Origin: Sphingobacterium sp. SGR-19
GTDB taxonomy: Bacteria; Bacteroidota; Bacteroidia; Sphingobacteriales; Sphingobacteriaceae
Direction: 5' to 3'
Assembly (NCBI RefSeq): GCF_011043555.1
Contig: NZ_JAAKGS010000007.1
Coordinates: 62,001-126,000 of the forward strand
DNA: 64,000 nucleotides
Numbering within the stretch: position 1 is the stretch's first letter; the number at the start of each line of letters is the position of its first letter. The notes beneath the pieces are model-generated. The model made no database searches. It saw nothing but the letters and a program-made list of their open reading frames with translations, and had not been told where the DNA came from. Of this stretch, positions 8,908 to 17,588 are shown one piece after another. Position numbers and translations under genes: made by a program.

Positions 8908-10614
8908 ATGAAAAAATATGCAATATTATTATTAGGATGTTTAGCTTTTACTTCCTGTTATAAGCTGGATACCGTCCCTTATGATAGGGTCAATGCAACC
9001 ACATTTTGGCAAACGGAGGAACACGCCTTGGCCGGGGTATTGGGTTGCTATAATGCGCTAAAGAAAAACAATGTGTTCGGTCTGCAGTTCGCTTATGACA
9101 ACCTCACCGATGTCGGAGTGGGATATGACCCCGTAGGTTTTGGCGAGGTAATCGCAGGGACGTTTACCGATCGTTCGAGCGGAATAGTGGATCGATGGAA
9201 ATCGGGATTCGATCTAATCCAGCGTTGTAACCATGCTATTGCCCAGATACAGCAAATAGAACAATTGGAAGAAGGGACGAAAAATGTGTTCATCGGAGAG
9301 GCTAAATTCCTACGGGCACTTGTATATTTTCAATTGAGTAATTTATACGGGGCATTACCGCTATATGACGAAAGTGTGGATATCAACCGCGACTATGCTG
9401 AACTAAATAATCCACGCTCGTCAGTAGCCGATGTGATGAAGTTTATCCGGGACGATCTTCAATTTGCGATTACAAATCTTCCGGTTTCTTATGATGCGGC
9501 GCATACCGGCCGGGTAACGAAAGGGGCTGCCTACGCCCTTCGTGGAAAGGTGGAACTTTATAATAAGAACTGGGGCGCGGCTATCGCTGATTTTGAAGAA
9601 ATTGTACAGAACAAGAGCAACAATTATGGGTACTCTTTAGCGGATGATTATGCTTCCTTGTTCACGATGGAAGGGGATAATCAGCCCGAAATGATTTTTG
9701 GTATCCAGAATATGGGCGGAACGGGTTTTGACTACGGTATGCCGATGGCCCTATATATGGGGACACGTTCAACATTTGGCAGCTGCTGGAACAACAGTAT
9801 GCCGAGTACCCGTTTTGGAGACAGTTATGAGAATAAAGATGGCTCTCCGTTCAATTGGAACGATCACTTCCCGAATTACAACGAAAACAACGAAGTGAAA
9901 AAGCAAGCGATGGTGTCTACGCTAAGTAATGGGCAACTTAACCACGTCCCAGATACGACAAAGCTATTGGATATATACCGGAATAGAGACCCGCGTATGA
10001 TGCAGACGCTGATTGTGCCTTATTCATTTTATTTGGGATGGAATGCCAATGCGCCACGCCAGATGCAGCTAGTTCTGGCCACCGGCGTGAACGAAAACTT
10101 CGGGCAGATCCGTAACAATAGAGGTTGGATGACGTATTTATGGCGTAAGTTTGTTCCGGAAGGGAATATGAATGGCGCGATTACCAATAGGGAACACGTA
10201 CCTATTAACTTTCCGTTGATCCGATACGCAGATGTGTTGCTGATGCTTGCCGAAGCGTATAATGAAGACAACATGCTGGCGCAGGCGATCACGGAGTTGA
10301 ATAAAGTACGGGAACGTTCGGATATGCCGGGATTAAACAGCGGAAATCCGTATCTTGCAGTTGCTGATAAAGAACAAATGCGTGAACGCATCAGCCATGA
10401 ACGTAAGGTAGAACTTGCCGGAGAAGGTCTTCGCTATTTCGATCTGAAACGTTGGGAACAATTGGCAGAAGTGTCCAATGCGTTCATTGAAAAAAGTATT
10501 GTGGGGGATAATTTAGTGACCCGACAGTATCAAACCAGACATAGGATATGGCCAATTCCAGGACAGGAGATCGAAATCAACCCGGCACTAGAACAAAATA
10601 ACGAATGGAAATGA
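8908..10614 (+). CDS. SusD/RagB-family glycan-binding lipoprotein
   Basis: Surface lipoprotein of 568 residues that captures glycans and closes over the SusC channel. A lipoprotein signal ends in AFTSC, with the lipidated cysteine at residue 17. The N-terminal SusD-like domain holds the tetratricopeptide helices (FWQTEEHALAGVLGCYNALK, GEAKFLRALVYFQL). The C-terminal RagB/SusD domain includes PLIRYADVLLMLAEAYNE and the closing motif ERKVELAGEGLRYFDLKRW. It is tightly linked to susC (10 bases) and overlaps the lyase gene downstream, so the three are translated from one transcript. Confidence 0.96.
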   Translation: MKKYAILLLGCLAFTSCYKLDTVPYDRVNATTFWQTEEHALAGVLGCYNALKKNNVFGLQFAYDNLTDVGVGYDPVGFGEVIAGTFTDRSSGIVDRWKSGFDLIQRCNHAIAQIQQIEQLEEGTKNVFIGEAKFLRALVYFQLSNLYGALPLYDESVDINRDYAELNNPRSSVADVMKFIRDDLQFAITNLPVSYDAAHTGRVTKGAAYALRGKVELYNKNWGAAIADFEEIVQNKSNNYGYSLADDYASLFTMEGDNQPEMIFGIQNMGGTGFDYGMPMALYMGTRSTFGSCWNNSMPSTRFGDSYENKDGSPFNWNDHFPNYNENNEVKKQAMVSTLSNGQLNHVPDTTKLLDIYRNRDPRMMQTLIVPYSFYLGWNANAPRQMQLVLATGVNENFGQIRNNRGWMTYLWRKFVPEGNMNGAITNREHVPINFPLIRYADVLLMLAEAYNEDNMLAQAITELNKVRERSDMPGLNSGNPYLAVADKEQMRERISHERKVELAGEGLRYFDLKRWEQLAEVSNAFIEKSIVGDNLVTRQYQTRHRIWPIPGQEIEINPALEQNNEWK

Positions 10615-12521
10615 TAAAACACGGTATTATAATCTTATTGCTTAACATCTTTGGTCTGCATTTTACGCAGGCCGGAGATGTTGACCTATTGACCAAAAAC
10701 TATACGATAGATGACGTGCAGCAATACTTGGCAACGGGTAACGGCTGGGTTGCCTATCCGGACTACAGCGACCGCACGGGATGGAAACAATTGACAGCGC
10801 CGTTCTACGATCAGCTGCTGAAAGAAGGGGATAAGTATCTGGATTACACGTGGCAGGTGGTGAAAGCAACGGATTATCTGGAATACGAGCGGTCTGGCTC
10901 GCGTGTCATTATGGAAAAACCGCTCAATGAGAATATCAAAGCACTCACGGGCTTAGTAATGGCCGAACTGGCAGAAGGTAAGGGGCAATACCTGGATCAG
11001 ATTATCAATGGTTCGTGGTACGTGACCGAAATCAGTACTTGGTCACTGTCAGCCCATCTCCCGGCTTTTCAATCGTCCAAACGTACACTTCCACAACAAG
11101 GTACGCATGTGTTCGATTTGATGGCAGGTGATTTAGGCTCCCTGATGTCGTGGATATACTATTTCCTGCAACCGGAGTTCGATAAGGTAAACCCAGCTAT
11201 TAGTGAACGCATTAAGCTGAATGTACAAGAACGTGTCATCGAACCTTATCTATCACGCAACGATATGTGGTGGCAGGCGTTGGATGTCGACGAAGGGCAG
11301 CTCGTAAACAACTGGAATCCTTGGTGTAATTTTAATGTGTTGACTGCGCTTTTGTTAGTGGAAGACGATACCGGTAAGAAATTACAGGGTGTTTATAAAA
11401 CAATGACATCGGTCGATCAGTTTATCAATTATGTAAAAGCTGATGGCGCTTGCGAAGAAGGCCCCTCTTATTGGGGACATGCAGCCGGTAAACTTTATGA
11501 TTACCTCAAGTTGTTGTCGTATGCCACGAATAATAAGGTTTCCATCTTTGAGCACCCCATCGTAAAAAACATGGGAGAATATATTTCCCAGTCCTATATT
11601 GGCGGAGATCGTTGGGTAGTCAACTTCGCTGATGCTTCCGCCAAAGGCGGCGGAGATCCGTTATTGATTTTCCGATATGGCGAAGATGTGCACAGTACGG
11701 AAATGATGCAATTCGCAAAATACCTCACCGAACAAAGATCGTCTTTCAACGTGATTGAAGGAAGAGATGCTTTCCGGACGCTGGAAAACTTTTTGTGTTA
11801 TCCGGCTTTCCAAAAGCAGCAGGCGCAGCTCCCCCAAAATACTTATAAGTGGTATCCCGAGACCGAGTTCCTCTATCTCAAAGATAAAAATACCTTTTTC
11901 GCGGCGAAAGGTGGATACAATAACGAGAGCCATAACCACAACGATATCGGCAGTTTTATTTTATATAAAGAAGGGAAACCATTGTTTATTGATGCGGGTG
12001 TCGGAACGTATACAAAGAAAACATTCAGCAGCGAGCGTTACGATATATGGACCATGCAAAGCGGGTATCACAATCTTCCGCAGATTAATGGTTACGATCA
12101 GCGTTTTGGCGCTTCTTATAAATCGAAAGATGTATCATTTGATCAAAAGAAACGTGTTTTCAAACTGGATATTGCAACGGCTTATCCGGTCGAAGCGCAA
12201 ATAAAAAGATGGGTACGCTCCTACGAAATGAAAGAGGGTACATTGTTTATTCATGACAATTTCAATCTAAAACAGGCCGATAGTCCAAATATCGTTCATT
12301 TTATGGTCGCGGAAAAGCCTGTTATTTCAAAAGGAAGAATATCTTTAGGAAATGGAGAGCATGCATTGACATTTGATGTCAACGAATTCGAAGCTTCGAT
12401 TGATAACATAGAACAAGACGATCCGCGCTTGCGTAATGTGTGGGGCCAGTACCTATATCGAATAAATCTAAAAGCAAAAAATATGCAGCGAAAAGGCAGC
12501 TATACCTTTACCATTAAATAA
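10605..12521 (+). CDS. Heparinase II/III-family polysaccharide lyase
   Basis: Predicted exported lyase of 638 residues that cuts uronic acid-containing polysaccharides by beta-elimination. The first ~22 residues are a signal peptide. The middle (about 60-370) is the alpha-helical toroid, with WWQALDVDEGQLVNNWNPWC and EEGPSYWGHAAGKLYDYL. The C-terminal beta-sandwich heparinase II/III domain starts near residue 420 with the conserved motif GGYNNESHNHNDIGSFI and DAGVGTYT. ATG 10605 overlaps the susD end by 10 bases; ATG 10611, which shares ATGA with the susD stop, is equally likely. The exact substrate (heparan, chondroitin, hyaluronan, alginate or another) cannot be told from sequence alone, but GH88 next door favours a uronate-containing glycan. 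Confidence 0.88.
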   Translation: MEMIKHGIIILLLNIFGLHFTQAGDVDLLTKNYTIDDVQQYLATGNGWVAYPDYSDRTGWKQLTAPFYDQLLKEGDKYLDYTWQVVKATDYLEYERSGSRVIMEKPLNENIKALTGLVMAELAEGKGQYLDQIINGSWYVTEISTWSLSAHLPAFQSSKRTLPQQGTHVFDLMAGDLGSLMSWIYYFLQPEFDKVNPAISERIKLNVQERVIEPYLSRNDMWWQALDVDEGQLVNNWNPWCNFNVLTALLLVEDDTGKKLQGVYKTMTSVDQFINYVKADGACEEGPSYWGHAAGKLYDYLKLLSYATNNKVSIFEHPIVKNMGEYISQSYIGGDRWVVNFADASAKGGGDPLLIFRYGEDVHSTEMMQFAKYLTEQRSSFNVIEGRDAFRTLENFLCYPAFQKQQAQLPQNTYKWYPETEFLYLKDKNTFFAAKGGYNNESHNHNDIGSFILYKEGKPLFIDAGVGTYTKKTFSSERYDIWTMQSGYHNLPQINGYDQRFGASYKSKDVSFDQKKRVFKLDIATAYPVEAQIKRWVRSYEMKEGTLFIHDNFNLKQADSPNIVHFMVAEKPVISKGRISLGNGEHALTFDVNEFEASIDNIEQDDPRLRNVWGQYLYRINLKAKNMQRKGSYTFTIK

Positions 12522-12543
12522 GAGATTATTGACATAATAAAGT

Positions 12544-13818
12544 ATGAACAACATAAAGAAAAACTATAAAGTTGGAAACCGGCTAGTGCTGGTTTTAGGA
12601 TTAGGAATATCGCTGATCAGCTGCCAGCGGGAAAAAAAACAAACAGCAGATTTTATAGATAAAAGTTTTGCTGCCGCGGAAGAACAATATAAATTGCTTA
12701 GCGCCGGGGGGGAACGTATCCAGGCTTTTCCCCGGACGTTAGATAAAGATGGAAGTATGATCGGTACAGATGAATGGGACTGGACGGGCGGCTTTTTCCC
12801 TGGCGCATTATGGTATATCTATGAACACACGCAAAATGAAGAGACAAAGACAGACGCGATCAAGTGGACGGAAGCACTCGAAGCTGCTAAAGATCTCGAC
12901 GAACACCATGATATTGGTTTTGTTATGTATTGCCCGTATGGCAACGCTGTACGCTTTTTAGATGATGAACAGAAAGTACAACAGTATAAGGATATCTTAA
13001 TTCACTCGTCAGAAACGGCCTTAAAACGTTATGATCCGAAAGTGGGGCTTATCAAATCATGGAACGAAAAGGCATCATGGGATGGCGAGACGCTGTGGAA
13101 ATATCCGGTTATTATTGATAATATGATGAATTTGGAGATGTTATGCTACGTGTCGGATCTTACCGGAAACCCGAAATATAGGGAAGTGGCTGTCAGCCAC
13201 GCTACCAAGACCATGGAAAACCATTTTCGGGATGATTATAGCACGTATCATGTCGTGGATTATGATAGCGTAGGAAATGCCATTCATCAACAAACGAATC
13301 AAGGGTACGCGGATAATTCGACATGGTCAAGAGGACAGGCGTGGGCTATTTATGGTTTTACGTTGATGTATCGTGAAACAAAAAATCCGGCATTTTTACA
13401 GACAGCGCAACGCGCCGCAGATTTTTACATCAATCATCCAAATCTTCCGGAAGATAACATTCCCTATTGGGATTTTAATGCCAGACAGGAGGGGTATAGA
13501 TCTGACGTCGATTTTTCTTCCCGAGAACTAGATTACATTCCACGTGACGCTTCTGCAGCAGCGATTACAGCGTCAGCACTCCTTGAGCTTGGTCAGTTTA
13601 CCGATGGTGAAGGGGGTAAAAAGTATATCGATTTCGCTAAACAGACGTTGGAAACGTTGTCAAGCCCGGCGTATTTTGCAGAAATGGGAACCAATGGTGG
13701 TTTTTTATTGCAGCATTCTGTAGGAAGTTTACCGCACAATTCGGAGGTCGATGTACCGTTGATTTACGCGGACTATTATTATCTGGAGGGATTATACAGA
13801 CTGAAAAATATGTTGTAG
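12544..13818 (+). CDS. GH88 unsaturated glucuronyl hydrolase lipoprotein
   Basis: Glycoside hydrolase family 88 enzyme of 424 residues. It removes the 4,5-unsaturated uronic acid that lyases leave at the non-reducing end of oligosaccharides. A lipoprotein signal ends in LISC with Cys27, so it is probably membrane anchored in the periplasm. Family motifs are WDWTGGFFPGALWY (about 78-91), HHDIGF with Asp123, IIDNMMNLEML, and DNSTWSRGQAWAIYGF. From memory of the Bacillus enzyme, the Asp residues in HHDIGF and IDNMMNL match the two catalytic aspartates. It is the last gene of the locus and its stop is 7 bases from that of the convergent response regulator. Confidence 0.93.
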   Translation: MNNIKKNYKVGNRLVLVLGLGISLISCQREKKQTADFIDKSFAAAEEQYKLLSAGGERIQAFPRTLDKDGSMIGTDEWDWTGGFFPGALWYIYEHTQNEETKTDAIKWTEALEAAKDLDEHHDIGFVMYCPYGNAVRFLDDEQKVQQYKDILIHSSETALKRYDPKVGLIKSWNEKASWDGETLWKYPVIIDNMMNLEMLCYVSDLTGNPKYREVAVSHATKTMENHFRDDYSTYHVVDYDSVGNAIHQQTNQGYADNSTWSRGQAWAIYGFTLMYRETKNPAFLQTAQRAADFYINHPNLPEDNIPYWDFNARQEGYRSDVDFSSRELDYIPRDASAAAITASALLELGQFTDGEGGKKYIDFAKQTLETLSSPAYFAEMGTNGGFLLQHSVGSLPHNSEVDVPLIYADYYYLEGLYRLKNML

Positions 13819-13837
13819 GTGGTTTTTAAAGCCACCT
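13817..13837. terminator. Short hairpin between convergent GH88 and response regulator genes
   Basis: AGGTGGTTT pairs with AAGCCACCT across a 3-base loop, with one G-U wobble. It touches both stop codons. No T-tract follows on either strand, so termination is probably weak. Confidence 0.4.
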
Positions 13838-14428
13838 TCTATCCACGGCGAGCGCAATCAACTCCACAATGTTCTTGCATCTTGTTTTTTGAGTAATTTT
13901 TTTGCGGTGGGTGGCTACTGTTTGAGGACTGATACAAAGCTTATCCGCAATCTCCATGGTTGTTTTTCCTTGGGCTATAAGCTGTACGACCTCTATCTCT
14001 CTAATGCTTAGCATAATATCCTCGTTGTTACCATTGGAAGATATAGATCGGGGAAGTACTTTTTTACGGGCATGAGCAATGGAGAGGTTGATGGTGAGTA
14101 GCAATTGTTCTTTGTGAAAAGGTTTGAGAAGATACGCATAGGGCATAACCAGCTCAGCTTTTTGTAAGGTCTGGAGGTCGGAATAAGCAGTAAGAAACAC
14201 AACCGGCGTGCGTTCGGGAACGAACTGTTGCGCGAAGCTAATACCATCGATAGTGTGTCTAAGGTTAATATCGCTCAACACCAGATCGAAAGACTGTTGT
14301 TCCAGGAATTGAATAGCTTCCTCGGGGCTGGTGGCCATTTCGGCGCAATAGCCGTTTGTCTCTAAATGAAGCTTGATGCTTTTCGCAATGATGATTTCGT
14401 CCTCCAATATCAATATGTTGGTTTCCAT
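13826..14428 (-). CDS. Response regulator, receiver plus LuxR-type HTH
   Basis: DNA-binding response regulator of 200 residues. The receiver domain has the acidic pocket E9/D10, phospho-acceptor D53 (LSDINL), T80 and K102-P103. After a linker, the C-terminal LuxR-type helix-turn-helix reads LSIREIEVVQLIAQGKTTME followed by ADKLCISPQTVATHRKKI. The sensor kinase gene lies 8 bases upstream on the same strand, so they form a pair. Because both sit directly against the polysaccharide locus, it may regulate that locus, but no matching operator can be named from sequence. Confidence 0.92.
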   Translation of the reverse strand: METNILILEDEIIIAKSIKLHLETNGYCAEMATSPEEAIQFLEQQSFDLVLSDINLRHTIDGISFAQQFVPERTPVVFLTAYSDLQTLQKAELVMPYAYLLKPFHKEQLLLTINLSIAHARKKVLPRSISSNGNNEDIMLSIREIEVVQLIAQGKTTMEIADKLCISPQTVATHRKKITQKTRCKNIVELIALAVDRRWL

Positions 14429-14436
14429 GGTTCACG

Positions 14437-17400
14437 TTAATTTATAGGTAGTTTGATAGTGAATAAAGTACCGCGGTTGATTTCTAGATCAATCGTGCCC
14501 TTTAATTCCGTTATAAGCAAATGTATCAGGTTCATTCCTTGATGTCCGGCATCCCAAATCGTGTCTTTACTAAATCCAACGCCATTGTCTTGGTATGTCA
14601 ATATCATCTCGCTTCCGCTGATATCAAGACGGATCGCTATCGTTTTATTCGTTTGTTGGTCTTGAAAAGCATGCTTAATGGAGTTGGTAATCATTTCATT
14701 GATGATAAGCCCTATATAGGTCAGTCTGTTTGCTGGCAGTATAACATGTGCAATGCCAGAGTGAAAGTCGATATTTTGCCCCGAAAAAATAATCAGATCT
14801 TGGGCAAGGTTCTCGATAAAAGTATCGATATATACACCTTGTTCCGAATCGCGTACGTTGAGGAGATCATGTATTTTGGATACTGTAAAAATACGCGATT
14901 GCAGGGTGAGCAATCTATTCTGGATACGTTGGTCGCTGATTTCGAAACTTTGTATATCGATAAGGCTTGTTATCAGCTGTAGATTATTCTTGACACGATG
15001 GTTAAGCTCCTGCATCAAGAAAGAAATGTTTTCTTTTTGCTGTTGGGTCAACTCTAACGACTGATGTAGTGCTTTGTTGGCTTCCGACAGTTCTTCGGTA
15101 CGCTCATTAACCATGCGGAGCAATCGGCGGTTGATTAGCCGTTGTTGATAGGTTTTATATGAAAACCCACCGGCGATGAGTGCCAATACAAACAAGATCA
15201 ATCCAACCCGAAAAGCAGTTGTAGCATACCAAGGTGAGCGGATAATGACTGTTATCTCGTCGATATCGCCCCATAGTAATTCGTTATTGCTGCCGCGTAC
15301 TTTGAACGTATACGTTCCGGGAGCGAGGTTGGTATATGTGGTGGAGCGGTCACGTGTCACAGGACGCCATGCTTTGTCGAATCCTTCCAACATGAATTGG
15401 TATCTGTTCTTTTTGCTCCATAAATAGTTCAAGTTCACAAAATCAAAGGTGATAACATTCTGGTCGTGTGAAAATACGAGCGTGTCTATATAAAGGATAT
15501 TCTCCGCAATGGGTTTCCCGAAGAGGAGTACATTTTCGATGTGGGTTTTTCCTGTATGGGTATTGATGGGAATACTGTCGGGATGAAAGATGTTGAAACC
15601 GTTCATCCCTCCGAAATAGAGATAGCCTAAGCTGTCCTGATAAGCGGCCTTGCCGTTAAACTCATTGTTTTGCAGACCATCATCTTCGGTGTAGTTTTTA
15701 AATGTTTCGGTGCGTTGATTCAGCATGGATATGCCGTAATTGGTTGATACCCAGATATTGTTTCTATTGTCCACCTGTACCCCATATATAAAGTCGTTTG
15801 GTAACCCTGTCTGTTTTGTATAATGGGTGATTTTTCCGGTTATTGGATTCAGCTTGTTCAGTCCTTTCGAGGTACCGACCCAAAGATGGTGTTGGTCCTC
15901 CGTGATAGCAAATACGCGCTCGTTGGATAAAGAGTCGTAATAAATAATCTCTTTATTTCGTCGGATCTGGTAGAGGCCATTCTCGCTCCCTATCCATATA
16001 TTGCCTTTGCGGTCGACATAACCGGTTCTGGACCCTAAAATAGGTTTGTCTAAAAGATGCACGGGGTTAGCCTTTAGGTTGTTGATGTTAAGCGCATAAA
16101 TGCCACTGGCCAACGTATGTACCCATATCGTATCGAGAGAAATAGGAGTTATCTGGATGACATCCCGATCTACAATGGGTAGAGGTATTCGATCGAATCT
16201 ATCCGCTTTTCGGTTATAGCGCAAAAGACCTTGATCATAGCCACCAGCCCAAAGGGTGCCTTTGTTGTCCCTAGCCAGCGTGTACCCCACAAAACCTGTT
16301 CGGTGAAGTTTGTAATCATTTGTCTTCAATCGATGCTGTACAAATCCAAATTCCGTCGCAATCCATAGATCATTTGCTGTTCGCAAAAAATTGAAAATGC
16401 TGATAAAGTCCTTTTTGGGTGCATTGTTTGCCTGGATACGCTGCGGTTTGAATTTAGTTTGATAGGGATGACAATAAAATATTCCCCGTGTTTCCGTACC
16501 TAGCCATCTCCCTCCCTGTGCATCTTTTTGATAGGCTAATACAATGGCCTCCAACTCTTTTCCACTATGGTCTATGAAAGTTAAATTTCGCCATTTCCAA
16601 TCTGCTGTCAGGAGAAAATTGGTGCTGGCTCCGCTCATCAATAGCTGCCCGTCGTCCCAAGGATATATACCGCGAATAACATGTTTACTTCTTTGTATTA
16701 GTTCTTTTGTGTCCTCTGCCAACACATATAGACCCCTATCTGTTCCAATGAGCAAATCGCCATTAGGTTGTTTATACAGTACGTTTATCTGCGCTCGTTG
16801 TAGTGCCTCGAGGAAGTCGACGGCATATAACGATTTTGATTTTATGTCTAAGATAAACAAGCCACTGACGTTTGTACCGATCAAGTATTTTTGTTCATCA
16901 AGCGTTTGTATGCAGGTAACAAAATCATGTTCCAATAGCTGTGGAATCTGTAGAACTTCATATGTCAATTCATGGCGATCGAAGAGTAAACAATGCCCGG
17001 CAGTTCCTACAATCAGCAAGTCGTCAGTCGCAGCATGCAGAGCTAGGCTTTGCTTTAAGGATGGTGTTTTTTCAAAATCCAACTGCTCTGAAAAGTGAAT
17101 AAACCGATCTTCTGCCAATAGGTATGCACAGAGGGCGTTTGTATGGGTGGTCATCCACAGCGTGTCGTTCTCATAATGCATCGCTCGGATAAGATCGTTT
17201 GGGAAATTGTTGTTTTGTCCGTCGGCCAGCCAAACTTTCATTTGATAACCGTTGAATCGGTTCAAACCGTTTTGTGTACCCACCCATAGATAGCCTTTTT
17301 TATCAAATTGTAGCGATGTTGCTCCTAATTGGGAAAGCCCTTGTTCCTGTGCTATTTGCAGAATAGTCAGTGTATCGCTCGGTAATAGCTGTGCATTTCC

Positions 17401-17451
17401 CCTCAGCCATGCTGTTATCACGATAAGATACAGGAGGAATATTCTTTTCAT
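14437..17451 (-). CDS. Sensor histidine kinase with beta-propeller and Y_Y_Y sensor domain
   Basis: Membrane sensor kinase of 1004 residues. A signal peptide (residues 1-20) exports the sensor, which is made of repeated two-component regulator propeller units such as GYLWVGTQNGLNRFNGY, NIWIGSENGLYQI and HHLWVGTSKGLNKLN. A Y_Y_Y immunoglobulin-like domain follows (MLEGFDKAWRPVTR through LAPGTYTFKVRGSNN), then one transmembrane helix near 745-765. The cytoplasmic part has a coiled coil and a HisKA_2/HWE-like dimerisation domain with His818 in LNHRVKNNLQL. The ATPase domain shows INEMITNSIKHAF and DNGVGF. The sensor matches that of glycan-sensing hybrid regulators, but here the receiver and DNA-binding parts are in a separate gene. 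Confidence 0.92.
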   Translation of the reverse strand: MKRIFLLYLIVITAWLRGNAQLLPSDTLTILQIAQEQGLSQLGATSLQFDKKGYLWVGTQNGLNRFNGYQMKVWLADGQNNNFPNDLIRAMHYENDTLWMTTHTNALCAYLLAEDRFIHFSEQLDFEKTPSLKQSLALHAATDDLLIVGTAGHCLLFDRHELTYEVLQIPQLLEHDFVTCIQTLDEQKYLIGTNVSGLFILDIKSKSLYAVDFLEALQRAQINVLYKQPNGDLLIGTDRGLYVLAEDTKELIQRSKHVIRGIYPWDDGQLLMSGASTNFLLTADWKWRNLTFIDHSGKELEAIVLAYQKDAQGGRWLGTETRGIFYCHPYQTKFKPQRIQANNAPKKDFISIFNFLRTANDLWIATEFGFVQHRLKTNDYKLHRTGFVGYTLARDNKGTLWAGGYDQGLLRYNRKADRFDRIPLPIVDRDVIQITPISLDTIWVHTLASGIYALNINNLKANPVHLLDKPILGSRTGYVDRKGNIWIGSENGLYQIRRNKEIIYYDSLSNERVFAITEDQHHLWVGTSKGLNKLNPITGKITHYTKQTGLPNDFIYGVQVDNRNNIWVSTNYGISMLNQRTETFKNYTEDDGLQNNEFNGKAAYQDSLGYLYFGGMNGFNIFHPDSIPINTHTGKTHIENVLLFGKPIAENILYIDTLVFSHDQNVITFDFVNLNYLWSKKNRYQFMLEGFDKAWRPVTRDRSTTYTNLAPGTYTFKVRGSNNELLWGDIDEITVIIRSPWYATTAFRVGLILFVLALIAGGFSYKTYQQRLINRRLLRMVNERTEELSEANKALHQSLELTQQQKENISFLMQELNHRVKNNLQLITSLIDIQSFEISDQRIQNRLLTLQSRIFTVSKIHDLLNVRDSEQGVYIDTFIENLAQDLIIFSGQNIDFHSGIAHVILPANRLTYIGLIINEMITNSIKHAFQDQQTNKTIAIRLDISGSEMILTYQDNGVGFSKDTIWDAGHQGMNLIHLLITELKGTIDLEINRGTLFTIKLPIN

Positions 17452-17487
17452 CGTTACGAAAGGCTAATAATTCTTTCTGGTACTAGC

Positions 17488-17495
17488 CAAAGTTA
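17488..17495 (-). promoter_or_regulatory. Candidate promoter of the sensor kinase operon
   Basis: On the minus strand the -7 box TAACTTTG fits the Bacteroidota consensus TAnnTTTG. A TTGG close to the -33 consensus TTTG lies at 17515-17518, with a 19-base spacer. Transcription would start about 30 bases before the kinase start codon. Confidence 0.5.
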
Positions 17496-17516
17496 GGGAA
17501 ACCATCTCTTGTTGCC

Positions 17517-17540
17517 AATACCCGTTAGTGGGTATTTTTT
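17517..17540 (+). terminator. Terminator-like hairpin with T-tract, plus strand
   Basis: AATACCC and GGGTATT pair across a 6-base loop (17517-17536), followed directly by Ts. It lies between the divergent kinase and DUF3857 genes. No annotated plus-strand gene ends here, so it could stop read-through from the polysaccharide locus that runs antisense to the two-component genes. Confidence 0.45.
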
Positions 17541-17588
17541 GCATATAACAATGAAATTTTCTAAGTTTAACGAAATCTAACAGTTTTT

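Noticed and set aside
14521..14982. Plus-strand 153-residue open frame
   Set aside because: It is antisense to the kinase domain of the sensor kinase, whose motifs are clear in the other strand.
16544..17098. Plus-strand 184-residue open frame inside the sensor propeller
   Set aside because: Shadow of the repeated propeller coding sequence; it has no family motifs and is Ser/Cys-rich as expected from antisense reading.
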